A DNA stretch of 8,118 nucleotides from Fibrobacter sp. UBA4309 (GCF_002395745.1 NZ_DGUN01000008.1:1-8118); one strand, 5' to 3'; counted from the first letter of the stretch, positions 1 to 5,673 are shown. Translations and numbers: made by a program. Notes: a model not told the origin generated them from the sequence alone.

Positions 1-168
1 GAACTCGACGGTGCTCCGTTCAAGTTCTTCGCCAAGAACCGCGAAGTCTGGGCCAAGACTGAATCCTACACCTACCCGGGTCCGATCCAGTACTGGGGTC
101 CGAGCGAAGTTTGCGACATCACGAACTTCACGATCAAGCTGGAACGTGGTGCTTTGAAGGTCAAGTAA
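1..168 (+). CDS. C-terminal end of a probable PPi-dependent 6-phosphofructokinase (partial)
   Basis: Only the last 55 codons and the stop are in the window; the gene begins to the left. The visible tail contains KFFAKNREVW, then YPGPIQYWGPSEVC, then a short beta-like end (TIKLERGALKVK). From memory, an aromatic-PGPIQY-x-GP-x-E motif near the C-terminus is typical of the long-form diphosphate--fructose-6-phosphate 1-phosphotransferases of Chlamydia, Treponema, Bacteroides and plants. These reversibly phosphorylate fructose 6-phosphate with pyrophosphate in the cytoplasm, in glycolysis and gluconeogenesis. The catalytic region is not visible, so the call rests on this C-terminal motif alone. 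The gene ends 70 bases before a strong terminator, with a palindromic repeat between, so it is probably the last gene of its transcript. Confidence 0.62.
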   Translation, partial: ELDGAPFKFFAKNREVWAKTESYTYPGPIQYWGPSEVCDITNFTIKLERGALKVK

Positions 169-197
169 TTGACTTGAAGGCTTCCCCGCAGTGGGTT

Positions 198-225
198 GTC
201 ATCCCCGACTTGGTCGGGGATCTCC
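198..225 (+). repeat. Palindromic repeat copy R1 (head-hairpin-tail)
   Basis: 28-bp element with head GTCAT (198-202), arms CCCCGAC (203-209) and GTCGGGG (213-219) around a 3-base loop, and tail ATCTCC (220-225). With the flanking AT pair the stem reaches 9 bp. It differs from copy R5 (5600-5627) by one base, in the loop. It lies 29 bases past the stop of the first gene and 13 bases before the terminator stem. It stands alone, with no inverted partner nearby. Confidence 0.85.
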
Positions 226-238
226 AAGCATTGAAAAG

Positions 239-267
239 TCCCTCGCATTTTCGCGAGGGATTTTTTT
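239..267 (+). terminator. Rho-independent terminator of the first gene
   Basis: An 8-bp perfect stem, TCCCTCGC (239-246) and GCGAGGGA (253-260), with a 6-base loop, is followed directly by seven T residues (261-267). This is a textbook intrinsic terminator. It ends the transcript coming from the left and lies 25 bases before the start of the next gene. Confidence 0.9.
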
Positions 268-292
268 ATGTTTATAAACAAGGAGCTACATT

Positions 293-463
293 ATGGCGTG
301 TGCTGATTGCAAATTTCGGGCCAGGTACGACGAGAATCCCAAATCGTTGCTCGGGCGTTTCTGGCGGTTCCACATCAACTTCTGCCCTGGTTGGAAGTCT
401 TACTTGAAGAGCCTCTCTGACGAGGAACGCGCAAAAATCGCCGAGAAATACGGAATCAAGTAA
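293..463 (+). CDS. Small conserved-looking protein of unknown function with three Cys (56 aa)
   Basis: The ORF starts with ATG at 293, after an AAGGAG Shine-Dalgarno (280-285) at 7-base spacing, the best ribosome binding site in the window. The product starts MACADCKFRARYDENPKSLL, then has an aromatic-rich middle (GRFWRFHINFCPGWKSY) and a charged helical end (LSDEERAKIAEKYGIK). Cys3 and Cys6 form a CxxC pair and Cys31 precedes PGW, so metal binding is possible, but a fourth ligand is not obvious. It resembles small uncharacterised proteins of the CxxC-K-x-RA...CPGWK type that I recall from other bacteria; I know of no assigned function. Its TAA overlaps the ATG of the acyltransferase by one base (TAATG), implying translational coupling. 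No signal peptide or membrane segment is seen. Confidence 0.8.
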   Translation: MACADCKFRARYDENPKSLLGRFWRFHINFCPGWKSYLKSLSDEERAKIAEKYGIK

Positions 464-1524
464 TGGAAAAGCAGCGGGAGATATATGCCGAATGGCTGCG
501 CATCGTCGCTGCGTTCGTGGTGGTGTTCCAGCATACGGTCACCTCCATCTGGTACGATACGCCAGTCAGCTCCGAAGACTTCATCGCGCTCAATTTTATG
601 AACAGCCTCTCGCGATTCGGCGTGGGCGTGTTCATCATGATAAGCGGGGCGTTCATGCTATCGCCCAAGTACCCGCACACTCCCGAAAAAATCCTGAAGC
701 ACAACTTGCCGCGCGTCCTTATCCCGCTTGTTTTCTGGGTTACCGTATACGGCGTCGTGGACGCTGTTTCCGGGGCCGTGAAGGCGGGCACGCCCATCGG
801 CGAGAACATCGCGGCGCTGCTGACGGCACCGCTCGATTTATTCACCGAACCCGCGACGCACCTGTGGTTCCTCTACACCATCGCGGGGCTGTACATCATC
901 ACGCCCGCTTTGCGCGTGTTTACCGAGCATGCGAGCAAGCGCATGGTGCTGTACGTCATTGCGCTGTTCTTCTTTTTCGGGCTCGTGCTGCCCACCACGA
1001 GCCATATTCTCGACAAGGTATTCGATTTCACGCTGTACAGGAACATCCGCATCCGCGGTACCACGAGCTTTGCAGGGTTCTACCTCACCGGATTCTACAT
1101 CGCGCAATACGGGGTCCCGCGCATCGCCCGCCGCGTGCTTTACGGCGCGGCACTGCTCTCGTGGTTCCTCGCGTTCTTTTATTCGACATACTTCAGTCTT
1201 GTCCGCGCCGCGCCCAACGAGTTCTTCTTCGGGAACTTCAGGCCTACCACGTTCCTTGTCGCGGCGGGCATCTTCTGCTTTTTCCGCGAAAAGTTCCGCA
1301 ACCGCACCAGCAACAGCAAGGCGCTCGTCGCTATTTCGGGATGCATGCTCGGCGTGTACGTAGTCCATCCGCTGTTCATCAAGGCCTCTTACGGCCTCGG
1401 ATTCACGCCGGTAGACCCGAGCCCGCTCATCACCTCGCCCATCATGGCGGTAATCTTCTTTACGCTTTCGCTGGGCGTCGTCTTTGTAGCGCGCCAGATT
1501 CCGGGACTCAAGAAAATCCTGTGA
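463..1524 (+). CDS. Acyltransferase-3 family membrane O-acyltransferase
   Basis: A 353-residue polytopic membrane protein of the acyltransferase_3 family (WecH/OatA/NodX type). These proteins transfer acyl groups, usually acetyl, to sugars of surface polysaccharides, lipids or peptidoglycan at the inner membrane. Residues 10-25 hold the diagnostic N-terminal pattern: E-W-L-R (Arg13) and FQHT, with His24 the likely catalytic histidine. The block LWFLYTIAGLYIITP around residues 134-148 is another family hallmark, and the C-terminal segment has YVVHPLFI. Hydrophobic segments recur along the whole length, consistent with about ten helices. There is no fused SGNH domain, so it is the single-domain form. 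The start at 463 is fixed by the TAATG overlap with the upstream small gene; no independent Shine-Dalgarno is clear. The substrate cannot be told from sequence. It converges on the ATPase gene with only 13 bases between and no terminator hairpin. Confidence 0.85.
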   Translation: MEKQREIYAEWLRIVAAFVVVFQHTVTSIWYDTPVSSEDFIALNFMNSLSRFGVGVFIMISGAFMLSPKYPHTPEKILKHNLPRVLIPLVFWVTVYGVVDAVSGAVKAGTPIGENIAALLTAPLDLFTEPATHLWFLYTIAGLYIITPALRVFTEHASKRMVLYVIALFFFFGLVLPTTSHILDKVFDFTLYRNIRIRGTTSFAGFYLTGFYIAQYGVPRIARRVLYGAALLSWFLAFFYSTYFSLVRAAPNEFFFGNFRPTTFLVAAGIFCFFREKFRNRTSNSKALVAISGCMLGVYVVHPLFIKASYGLGFTPVDPSPLITSPIMAVIFFTLSLGVVFVARQIPGLKKIL

Positions 1525-1537
1525 TAAGCGAATAAAG

Positions 1538-2635
1538 CTATTCTTTTATAGCAAAGCAGCAGGCAAAATGCTCTTCGCCCGCGTTGGCAGTGCCTGCAAG
1601 ACGTTGCGGCGGCAATTCTTCCGAGCGGCACTTTGCCTGGATTTCGGCGGAGGCCTGCATGCATTTTTCGCAGCGGTCGGCAAAGCGGCAACCCTTCACA
1701 AAGTCCTTCGGGTGCGGCACGGAGCCCGGGATGGAGCGCAAGTTGCGCATGTCGCTGTGGTTCTCGGGAATGGCGGCCAGAAGCCCCTGCGTATACGGGT
1801 GCATCGGATTGTCAATCACATCGCGCACGGCTCCGCATTCCACGATGCGTCCGGCGTACATCACCGCCACGCGGTCGGCGTACTGCGAGACGATTCCCAT
1901 GTTGTGCGTAATCAGGAGCACCGCGGTGCCGGTCTTTTCGGCCATGTCCTTGAGCACTGCCAACACCTGCGCCTGCACTGTCACGTCCAAGGCGGTCGTC
2001 GGTTCGTCGGCAATAATCAGCTTGGGTTTAGGGAGCAGCGCCATCACGATGCACACGCGCTGCAGCATGCCGCCCGAAAGTTCGTGCGGGTAGGAATCCA
2101 GAACGCGGTCGGGGTCCTTGAAACCCGCCTGCAAAAGCATCTCGCGGATTGCGGTTATATGATTTTCGTCATTCCGGGCTTGACCCGGAATCTGGACTTC
2201 CCGTTCATTGCGCCCAGAGAACTTGAACACTTCCAGCAATTGCTTCTTGATGGTCACGACCGGGTTCAACGCCTGCATCGGTTCCTGGAATATGCACGCG
2301 ATTTCGGAACCGCGTACCTTCTGCAATTCGGCAAGCGGAATCTTCGCGAGGTCCACGGGAGCATCGTCCGGCTTTTTGCCAGCATAGTACAGCACCGTGC
2401 CCTCGACAATCTGCGCGCCCGGCCACGGGAGTAGCCGCAGGATTCCCATCGCAGTCACGCTCTTGCCGCAACCCGACTCGCCCACGAGCGCAAAGAATTC
2501 GCCCTCGTTGATTTCGAACGAGACGCGGTCCGTCACCTGCAGCGGCTTGATGCCGTCACGCGGTTGGCCCTTCTTGTCGAATCCGAACGCCACCGAGAGA
2601 TTGCGCACCTGCAGAACCGGCGAAGAACTACACAT
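1538..2635 (-). CDS. ABC transporter ATP-binding protein, YejF/OppD type, with a repeat-encoded insert
   Basis: A 365-residue ATPase of the oligopeptide/dipeptide (Opp/Dpp/Yej) importer class, which powers peptide uptake at the inner membrane. From the chosen ATG at 2635: Walker A GESGCGKS at 52-59, Q-loop FQEP with Gln117, signature LSGGMLQRV at 186-194, Walker B LIIADEPTT at 206-214, H-loop His244, and a C-terminal oligopeptide-binding extension with HPYTQGLL and clustered Cys. It has one ABC domain; E. coli YejF has two fused. The 2635 start gives an 8-base overlap with the permease stop and places the typical beta strand VLQVRNLSV near the N-terminus. ATGs at 2665 and 2683 are in frame but would add unrelated residues. 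Residues 149-157 (IPGQARNDE) come from palindromic repeat R2, between the Q-loop region and the signature, where the alignment I recall with YejF leaves about 11 extra residues. All catalytic motifs remain intact, so it is probably functional. Confidence 0.9.
   Translation of the reverse strand: MCSSSPVLQVRNLSVAFGFDKKGQPRDGIKPLQVTDRVSFEINEGEFFALVGESGCGKSVTAMGILRLLPWPGAQIVEGTVLYYAGKKPDDAPVDLAKIPLAELQKVRGSEIACIFQEPMQALNPVVTIKKQLLEVFKFSGRNEREVQIPGQARNDENHITAIREMLLQAGFKDPDRVLDSYPHELSGGMLQRVCIVMALLPKPKLIIADEPTTALDVTVQAQVLAVLKDMAEKTGTAVLLITHNMGIVSQYADRVAVMYAGRIVECGAVRDVIDNPMHPYTQGLLAAIPENHSDMRNLRSIPGSVPHPKDFVKGCRFADRCEKCMQASAEIQAKCRSEELPPQRLAGTANAGEEHFACCFAIKE
2168..2195 (+). repeat. Palindromic repeat copy R2, inside the ABC ATPase gene
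   Basis: Same 28-bp design as the other copies: head GTCAT (2168-2172), stem ATTCCGGG (2171-2178) with CCCGGAAT (2184-2191) around a 5-base loop, and tail ATCTGG (2190-2195). Arm bases differ from R1, R4 and R5 (TCCGGG rather than CCCCGAC), yet pairing is kept. It reads in frame on the minus strand as part of IPGQARNDE and does not break the ORF. Confidence 0.85.
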
Positions 2636-3707
2636 ACCTGTCCCCCGATTTGGGATCCATTGCATCTCTAACACCTTCTCCAACGAAGGTGGTCAAAAGC
2701 AGCGTGATAAAAAGCGCGGCGACCGTGCTTACCGAAATCCACGGTGCGTAAAGGTTGTTGAGCCCCTGGCTCATGAGCTCGCCCCAGCTCGGCGTAGGCG
2801 GCTGCAGGCCGAATCCCAAAAAGTCAAGCGAAGTGAGGCTGCCGATTCCGCCGATGAGCGTGAACGGGAACAGCGTCACCACGGGAGTCATCGCGTTCGG
2901 GAGGATTTCCTTGAAAAACAGGTGACGATGCCCAAGCCCCAGGACTTTCGCCGACTGCACGTACGTCATGTTGCGAAGCTTGAGGAATTCCGCACGCATG
3001 TAGTAGCTGAGCGAAATCCAGTTGAACGCCGCCATGATGAGAATCAAGAGCCAGAAACTGCGGCCATAAATACTGCCGATGAGAATCACCACGTAGAGCA
3101 TCGGGAGGCTCGACCAGATTTCTATCATACGCTGCATGCCGATGTCGTAGAACTTGCCAAGGTAGCCCTGGATACCGCCGATGACGATGCCGAGGAACGT
3201 CCCGAGAAGTGTCAGAAGCAGGCTGAAGCTGATGCAGATGCGAAACCCGTGAATCAGGCGGGCAAGTACGTCGCGGCCGTTGCTGTCAGTTCCGAGCCAG
3301 TGGCGTGCGCTCGGGGCAAACGGGGGCGTCCCGTCTTCGCTCAGGTCGGCCTTCAGCGGGTCATGCGCAATCGGCGGCATAATCGCCCACACTTCGGGGC
3401 ATCCGCCCGCACGGGTAAATCCCTCGGCGGCATCTTCTTCGCATTCGCGCACATCGGCAAAAATTTTCGAGTAATCGGCTTCCGTCTGGTATTCACCGCC
3501 AAAATCGGCATCGCTGTACCGCGCAAACGCCGGGAAATACGACTTGCCCTCGTAACGCAAAAAGAGCGGCTCGTCGTTCACCGTCCAAGGGCTGGTAAGC
3601 GAAAGCAGGTACGCCACCACAAGCACCAAAAGCGACCAGAACGCACGCCTGTTCTTGCGGAAGCGCTTCAGGCGGTTCAGGGTCTCTTGCGTCAGGCGGA
3701 ATTTCAT
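2628..3707 (-). CDS. yejE: Peptide ABC transporter permease, YejE-like
   Basis: A 359-residue inner-membrane permease closely resembling E. coli YejE, one of two permeases of the Yej peptide (microcin C) importer. Landmarks in order: basic N-terminus and first membrane helix (about 23-38), a periplasmic stretch with NDEPLFLRYEGKSYFPAF (44-61) and YSDADFGG (64-71), WLGTDSNGRDVLAR (137-150), then five or so membrane helices. The coupling EAA loop is at about 249-273 (YVQSAKVLGLGHRHLFFKEILPN), followed by LTSLDFLGFGLQPPTPSWGELM (291-312) and a final VGEGVRDAMDP (342-352). Length is close to YejE (about 340). The ATG at 3707 has no clear Shine-Dalgarno. The gene's end overlaps the ATPase start by 8 bases, so the two are co-translated. 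No yejA (binding protein) or yejB (first permease) lies upstream; the neighbouring DNA holds the repeat-flanked GIY-YIG gene on the other strand. Confidence 0.87.
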   Translation of the reverse strand: MKFRLTQETLNRLKRFRKNRRAFWSLLVLVVAYLLSLTSPWTVNDEPLFLRYEGKSYFPAFARYSDADFGGEYQTEADYSKIFADVRECEEDAAEGFTRAGGCPEVWAIMPPIAHDPLKADLSEDGTPPFAPSARHWLGTDSNGRDVLARLIHGFRICISFSLLLTLLGTFLGIVIGGIQGYLGKFYDIGMQRMIEIWSSLPMLYVVILIGSIYGRSFWLLILIMAAFNWISLSYYMRAEFLKLRNMTYVQSAKVLGLGHRHLFFKEILPNAMTPVVTLFPFTLIGGIGSLTSLDFLGFGLQPPTPSWGELMSQGLNNLYAPWISVSTVAALFITLLLTTFVGEGVRDAMDPKSGDRYV

Positions 3708-3809
3708 GTTGCAAATTTATAAAAAACAGAGCCCACGCAAGCGCCCATGATTTTTTTTGACAAAAAAAGGAACATTTCCTCCAAAAAATCCGTTTTATAG
3801 GTAGAGGAT

Positions 3810-3838
3810 GTCATGCCCGCCTCCGGGCGGGCACCTCC
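3810..3838 (+). repeat. Palindromic repeat copy R3 (left of the GIY-YIG gene)
   Basis: Head GTCAT (3810-3814), stem GCCCGCC (3815-3821) with GGCGGGC (3826-3832) around a 4-base loop, tail ACCTCC (3833-3838). It shares the 15-base start GGATGTCATGCCCGC with copy R6 read on the minus strand. It lies between the divergent yejE-like and GIY-YIG genes, 102 bases from the yejE start. Confidence 0.85.
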
Positions 3839-3865
3839 CTCTTGAGCCACAAAAAAAAGGAAAAT

Positions 3866-4261
3866 ATGAAACACAACTACTACATCTACATTCTCACAAA
3901 CATCTATCGAACTGTATTCTATACAGGCATAACGAACGATCTTTTCCGTCGCATTATAGAACATAAGATCAAGATTAACGAAGGTTTTACAAACGATTAC
4001 AATATAAACCGACTTGTTCATTACGAACTGTTCTTCAATATCAATGACGCCATTGCAAGAGAAAAACGACTTAAAAGATGGAATCGCCAATGGAAAATCA
4101 ATCTGATAGAAAAGACAAATCCAGACTGGAAAGATTTGGCAGAATCTATTGGCGTTACCCCAGAAATCGTTAAATCAGCACGTTTCTCTTTGACTCGAGA
4201 AGGAGGTCCCCGACCAAGTCGGGGAAGACAAACGGACTGCAATCGCGAGGTCCCCAAATAA
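3866..4261 (+). CDS. Standalone GIY-YIG nuclease-family protein (UPF0213/YhbQ-like)
   Basis: A 131-residue protein whose first ~90 residues form a single-domain GIY-YIG nuclease fold. YIYIL (6-10) and FYTGITN (18-24) are the GIY and YIG strands. DLFRR (25-29) holds the likely catalytic Arg, AREKRLKRW (64-72) the likely catalytic Glu66, and NPDW (85-88) closes the domain. The ATG at 3866 follows AAGGA (3857-3861); an in-frame TTG at 3842 gives a less likely longer form. Family members are small DNA-cleaving proteins whose cellular role is mostly unknown. The last ~40 residues are not part of the usual domain, and residues 113-121 (GGPRPSRGR) are encoded by repeat R4. Codon use is AT-rich (many AAA, AAT, ATA, TTT), unlike its GC-rich neighbours, suggesting recent acquisition. 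The flanking inverted repeats suggest it may act on those palindromes; that is inference. Confidence 0.87.
   Translation: MKHNYYIYILTNIYRTVFYTGITNDLFRRIIEHKIKINEGFTNDYNINRLVHYELFFNINDAIAREKRLKRWNRQWKINLIEKTNPDWKDLAESIGVTPEIVKSARFSLTREGGPRPSRGRQTDCNREVPK
4202..4229 (-). repeat. Palindromic repeat copy R4 (right of, and inside the end of, the GIY-YIG gene)
   Basis: Inverted copy: tail GGAGGT (4202-4207), arms CCCCGAC (4208-4214) and GTCGGGG (4218-4224) around a 3-base loop, head AAGAC (4225-4229). Read on the minus strand it differs from R1 at only two positions, one in the head and one in the tail. It encodes residues 113-121 of the GIY-YIG protein. GAGGTCCCC at 4203-4211 recurs at 4247-4255, perhaps a remnant of another copy. 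Confidence 0.85.
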
Positions 4262-4283
4262 AAACTTTTCTATATTCCCACAC

Positions 4284-4430
4284 ATGATCGATCCCGAAAA
4301 CGACCCGATACTGAACGCAAGTTCCATCAACAGCGAGGATTACTGGTTCCTGAAGCTGAACAACATGGAACAGCAGGAACCCGAAGCTGAATCCGCCGAA
4401 AAGACGGAAGGGAACGGCGCGAAGGAATGA
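4284..4430 (+). CDS. Short acidic ORF overlapping the start of hflX (48 aa, unknown)
   Basis: The ATG at 4284 opens 48 codons ending in a TGA that overlaps the hflX ATG (ATGA, 4427-4430). The product begins MIDPENDPILNASSINSEDY, continues WFLKLNNMEQ, then becomes a Glu/Lys/Ala-rich, probably disordered tail. It has no membrane segment or Cys and I do not recognise a family. The ATGA junction and the GC-rich codon use typical of its neighbours argue that it is translated and coupled to hflX. The region before it has a TATATT hexamer (4271-4276) but no matching -35 and no clear Shine-Dalgarno. It could instead be an upstream leader ORF for hflX. Confidence 0.6.
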   Translation: MIDPENDPILNASSINSEDYWFLKLNNMEQQEPEAESAEKTEGNGAKE

Positions 4431-5593
4431 AAGCGACCGTCGAGCACAAGCCTCAAAAAGAACGCTGCGTCTTGGTAGGAATCACGACGCCCAAAGTGCG
4501 CCCGTGGCTCGCCGGCGAACAGCTCGCGGAGCTTGGCCGCCTCGCCGAAACCGCCGGTGCCGAAGTCGCGAAGAGTTTTTTGCAGCGAGTACAGAATTTT
4601 AGCCCGGCCACGCTCATAGGCGAAGGCAAGGTGAACGAAGTCAGGCGCGCCCTCGAAGAAGAGAACGCCAAGATGGTCGTGTTCGACGACGACCTCTCGG
4701 GTTCGCAGGTAAGGAACCTCGAAGAACGCCTCCCGGGCATCAAGGTCCTGGACCGCACGGGGCTTATCCTCGACATCTTCGCGAAGCACGCCGTTACGGC
4801 GGAAAGCCGCCTGATGGTGGAAATCGCGCAACTGCAGTACATGATGCCGCGTCTCACCGGTGCGTGGACGCACCTATGCCGCCAGCACAACGGCGGCATC
4901 GGCACCAAGGGGCCGGGCGAGACGCAGCTCGAGACGGACCGCCGCATGATCCGCAAGAGAATCCAGGAGCTCAAGAAAAAGCTCGAGAAAATCGAGGACG
5001 CCCGCGAAAGCCAGGCAAACAAGCGCAACAACATCTTCCAGGTGGGAATCGTCGGCTACACGAACGCGGGCAAGTCCACGCTCACGAACCGCCTCACCGG
5101 CGCCGACGTGTACGTAGAAGACAAGCTGTTCGCCACGCTCGACAGCACCACGCGCAAGCTCTATCTGGACGGCGAAGACATCATCCTCTCCGATACCGTC
5201 GGGTTCATCCGCAAGCTCCCCCACAACCTCATCGAGACATTCAAGAGCACGCTCGGCGTGGCGGCGCATGCCGACTGCATCCTGGAAGTCGTGGACGGGA
5301 GCGCCCCCGACTACCGCGAGCACCTGGAAGTCACGCACAAGACGCTCGAGAACATCGTGAGCAAGGAGACGCCCCGCATCCGCGTGTTCAACAAAGCCGA
5401 AATCTGTGACGAGGCACGCCGCACGGAGCTGCTGCAGAACTACCCCGAAGCCATCCAGGTGAGCGCGAAGGAAAACATCGGCATGGAAAGGCTCCGCGCC
5501 GCCTTCAAGGAACAGCTGGAACGCTGGCACGAAAAGCGGGAAGCCCACGAACAGAAGCAGAAGGAACGCAGCGAAGCGCCTTGGCCGGAGTAA
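4427..5593 (+). CDS. hflX: Ribosome-associated GTPase HflX
   Basis: A 388-residue HflX, a GTPase that binds the 50S subunit and splits stalled or hibernating ribosomes under stress. The N-terminal HflX domain covers about 1-200, with LIGEGKVNEV (63-72), the diagnostic GGIGTKGPGETQLETDRR (156-173) and a following Lys/Glu-rich coiled linker. The G domain follows: G1 GYTNAGKST (210-218), switch I FATLDSTTRKL (235-245), G3 DTVGF (256-260), G4 NKAE (322-325) and G5 SAKE (346-349). G4 normally ends in Asp; here codon 325 is GAA (Glu), an unusual change in the guanine-contacting position. Length fits short-form HflX, with a charged Lys/Glu/Gln-rich C-terminal tail. The start at 4427 is set by the ATGA overlap with the preceding small ORF. 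A gene-less repeat pair follows the stop by a few bases. Confidence 0.95.
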   Translation: MKATVEHKPQKERCVLVGITTPKVRPWLAGEQLAELGRLAETAGAEVAKSFLQRVQNFSPATLIGEGKVNEVRRALEEENAKMVVFDDDLSGSQVRNLEERLPGIKVLDRTGLILDIFAKHAVTAESRLMVEIAQLQYMMPRLTGAWTHLCRQHNGGIGTKGPGETQLETDRRMIRKRIQELKKKLEKIEDARESQANKRNNIFQVGIVGYTNAGKSTLTNRLTGADVYVEDKLFATLDSTTRKLYLDGEDIILSDTVGFIRKLPHNLIETFKSTLGVAAHADCILEVVDGSAPDYREHLEVTHKTLENIVSKETPRIRVFNKAEICDEARRTELLQNYPEAIQVSAKENIGMERLRAAFKEQLERWHEKREAHEQKQKERSEAPWPE

Positions 5594-5599
5594 CCAAAT

Positions 5600-5627
5600 G
5601 TCATCCCCGACCTGGTCGGGGATCTCC
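5600..5627 (+). repeat. Palindromic repeat copy R5
   Basis: Head GTCAT (5600-5604), arms CCCCGAC (5605-5611) and GTCGGGG (5615-5621) with a 3-base loop, tail ATCTCC (5622-5627). It is one base different from R1, and starts 7 bases past the hflX stop codon. Confidence 0.88.
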
Positions 5628-5645
5628 TTCTTCACTGCAAGAAAA

Positions 5646-5673
5646 GGAGATGCCCGCCTAAAGCGGGCATGAC
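5646..5673 (-). repeat. Palindromic repeat copy R6 (inverted)
   Basis: Tail GGAGAT (5646-5651), stem ATGCCCGC (5650-5657) with GCGGGCAT (5663-5670) around a 5-base loop, and the head ends at 5673 (ATGAC). Its arms are of the GCCCGC type, like R3, while its partner R5 has CCCCGAC-type arms. It ends 24 bases before the pgpA start codon. Confidence 0.87.

Larger units (their letters stand above)
3810..4229 (+). mobile_element. Candidate GIY-YIG mobile unit bounded by inverted palindromic repeats
   Basis: Repeat R3 on the left and R4 on the right are inverted, with heads outward and tails inward. The match continues past the tails: ACCTCC-C-TCTTGAG-CC after R3, and ACCTCC-T-TCTCGAG-TC when R4 is read on the minus strand. 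The roughly 420-bp unit holds one gene, a standalone GIY-YIG protein whose start is 28 bases past the left tail and whose C-terminal codons run through R4. The interior is markedly richer in A and T than the neighbouring genes. No convincing target-site duplication is visible. That it moves is inferred from arrangement and composition only. Confidence 0.45.

Noticed and set aside
492..1535. Long alternative frame over the acyltransferase gene
   Set aside because: Its translation is Arg/His-rich with no recognisable motif. It is a shadow of the GC-rich real gene.
2636..2683. Longer N-terminus for the ABC ATPase (ATGs at 2683 or 2665)
   Set aside because: The added residues overlap the permease coding region and have no counterpart in the family. 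The ATG at 2635 gives a usual short overlap.
2397..3722. A 441-codon open frame opposite the yejE-like gene
   Set aside because: Composition is that of an antisense shadow, while the minus strand encodes a clear YejE-like permease.
3757..3762. TTGACA between the yejE-like and GIY-YIG genes, possible -35
   Set aside because: No TATAAT-like hexamer lies 16-18 bases downstream; the nearest TTTTATAG is about 30 bases away.
3842..3865. TTG start giving the GIY-YIG protein eight more residues
   Set aside because: The ATG at 3866 has an AAGGA site just upstream and starts right before the GIY strand, as in the family. The TTG lies within the repeat-flank homology.
4271..4276. TATATT before the 48-residue ORF as a -10 element
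   Set aside because: The position 17 bases upstream (AGGTCC) does not resemble a -35, so it is not listed as a promoter.
198..5673. 28-bp repeats of roughly CRISPR-repeat length
   Set aside because: Copies are scattered kilobases apart in both orientations, without regular spacers and without cas genes.
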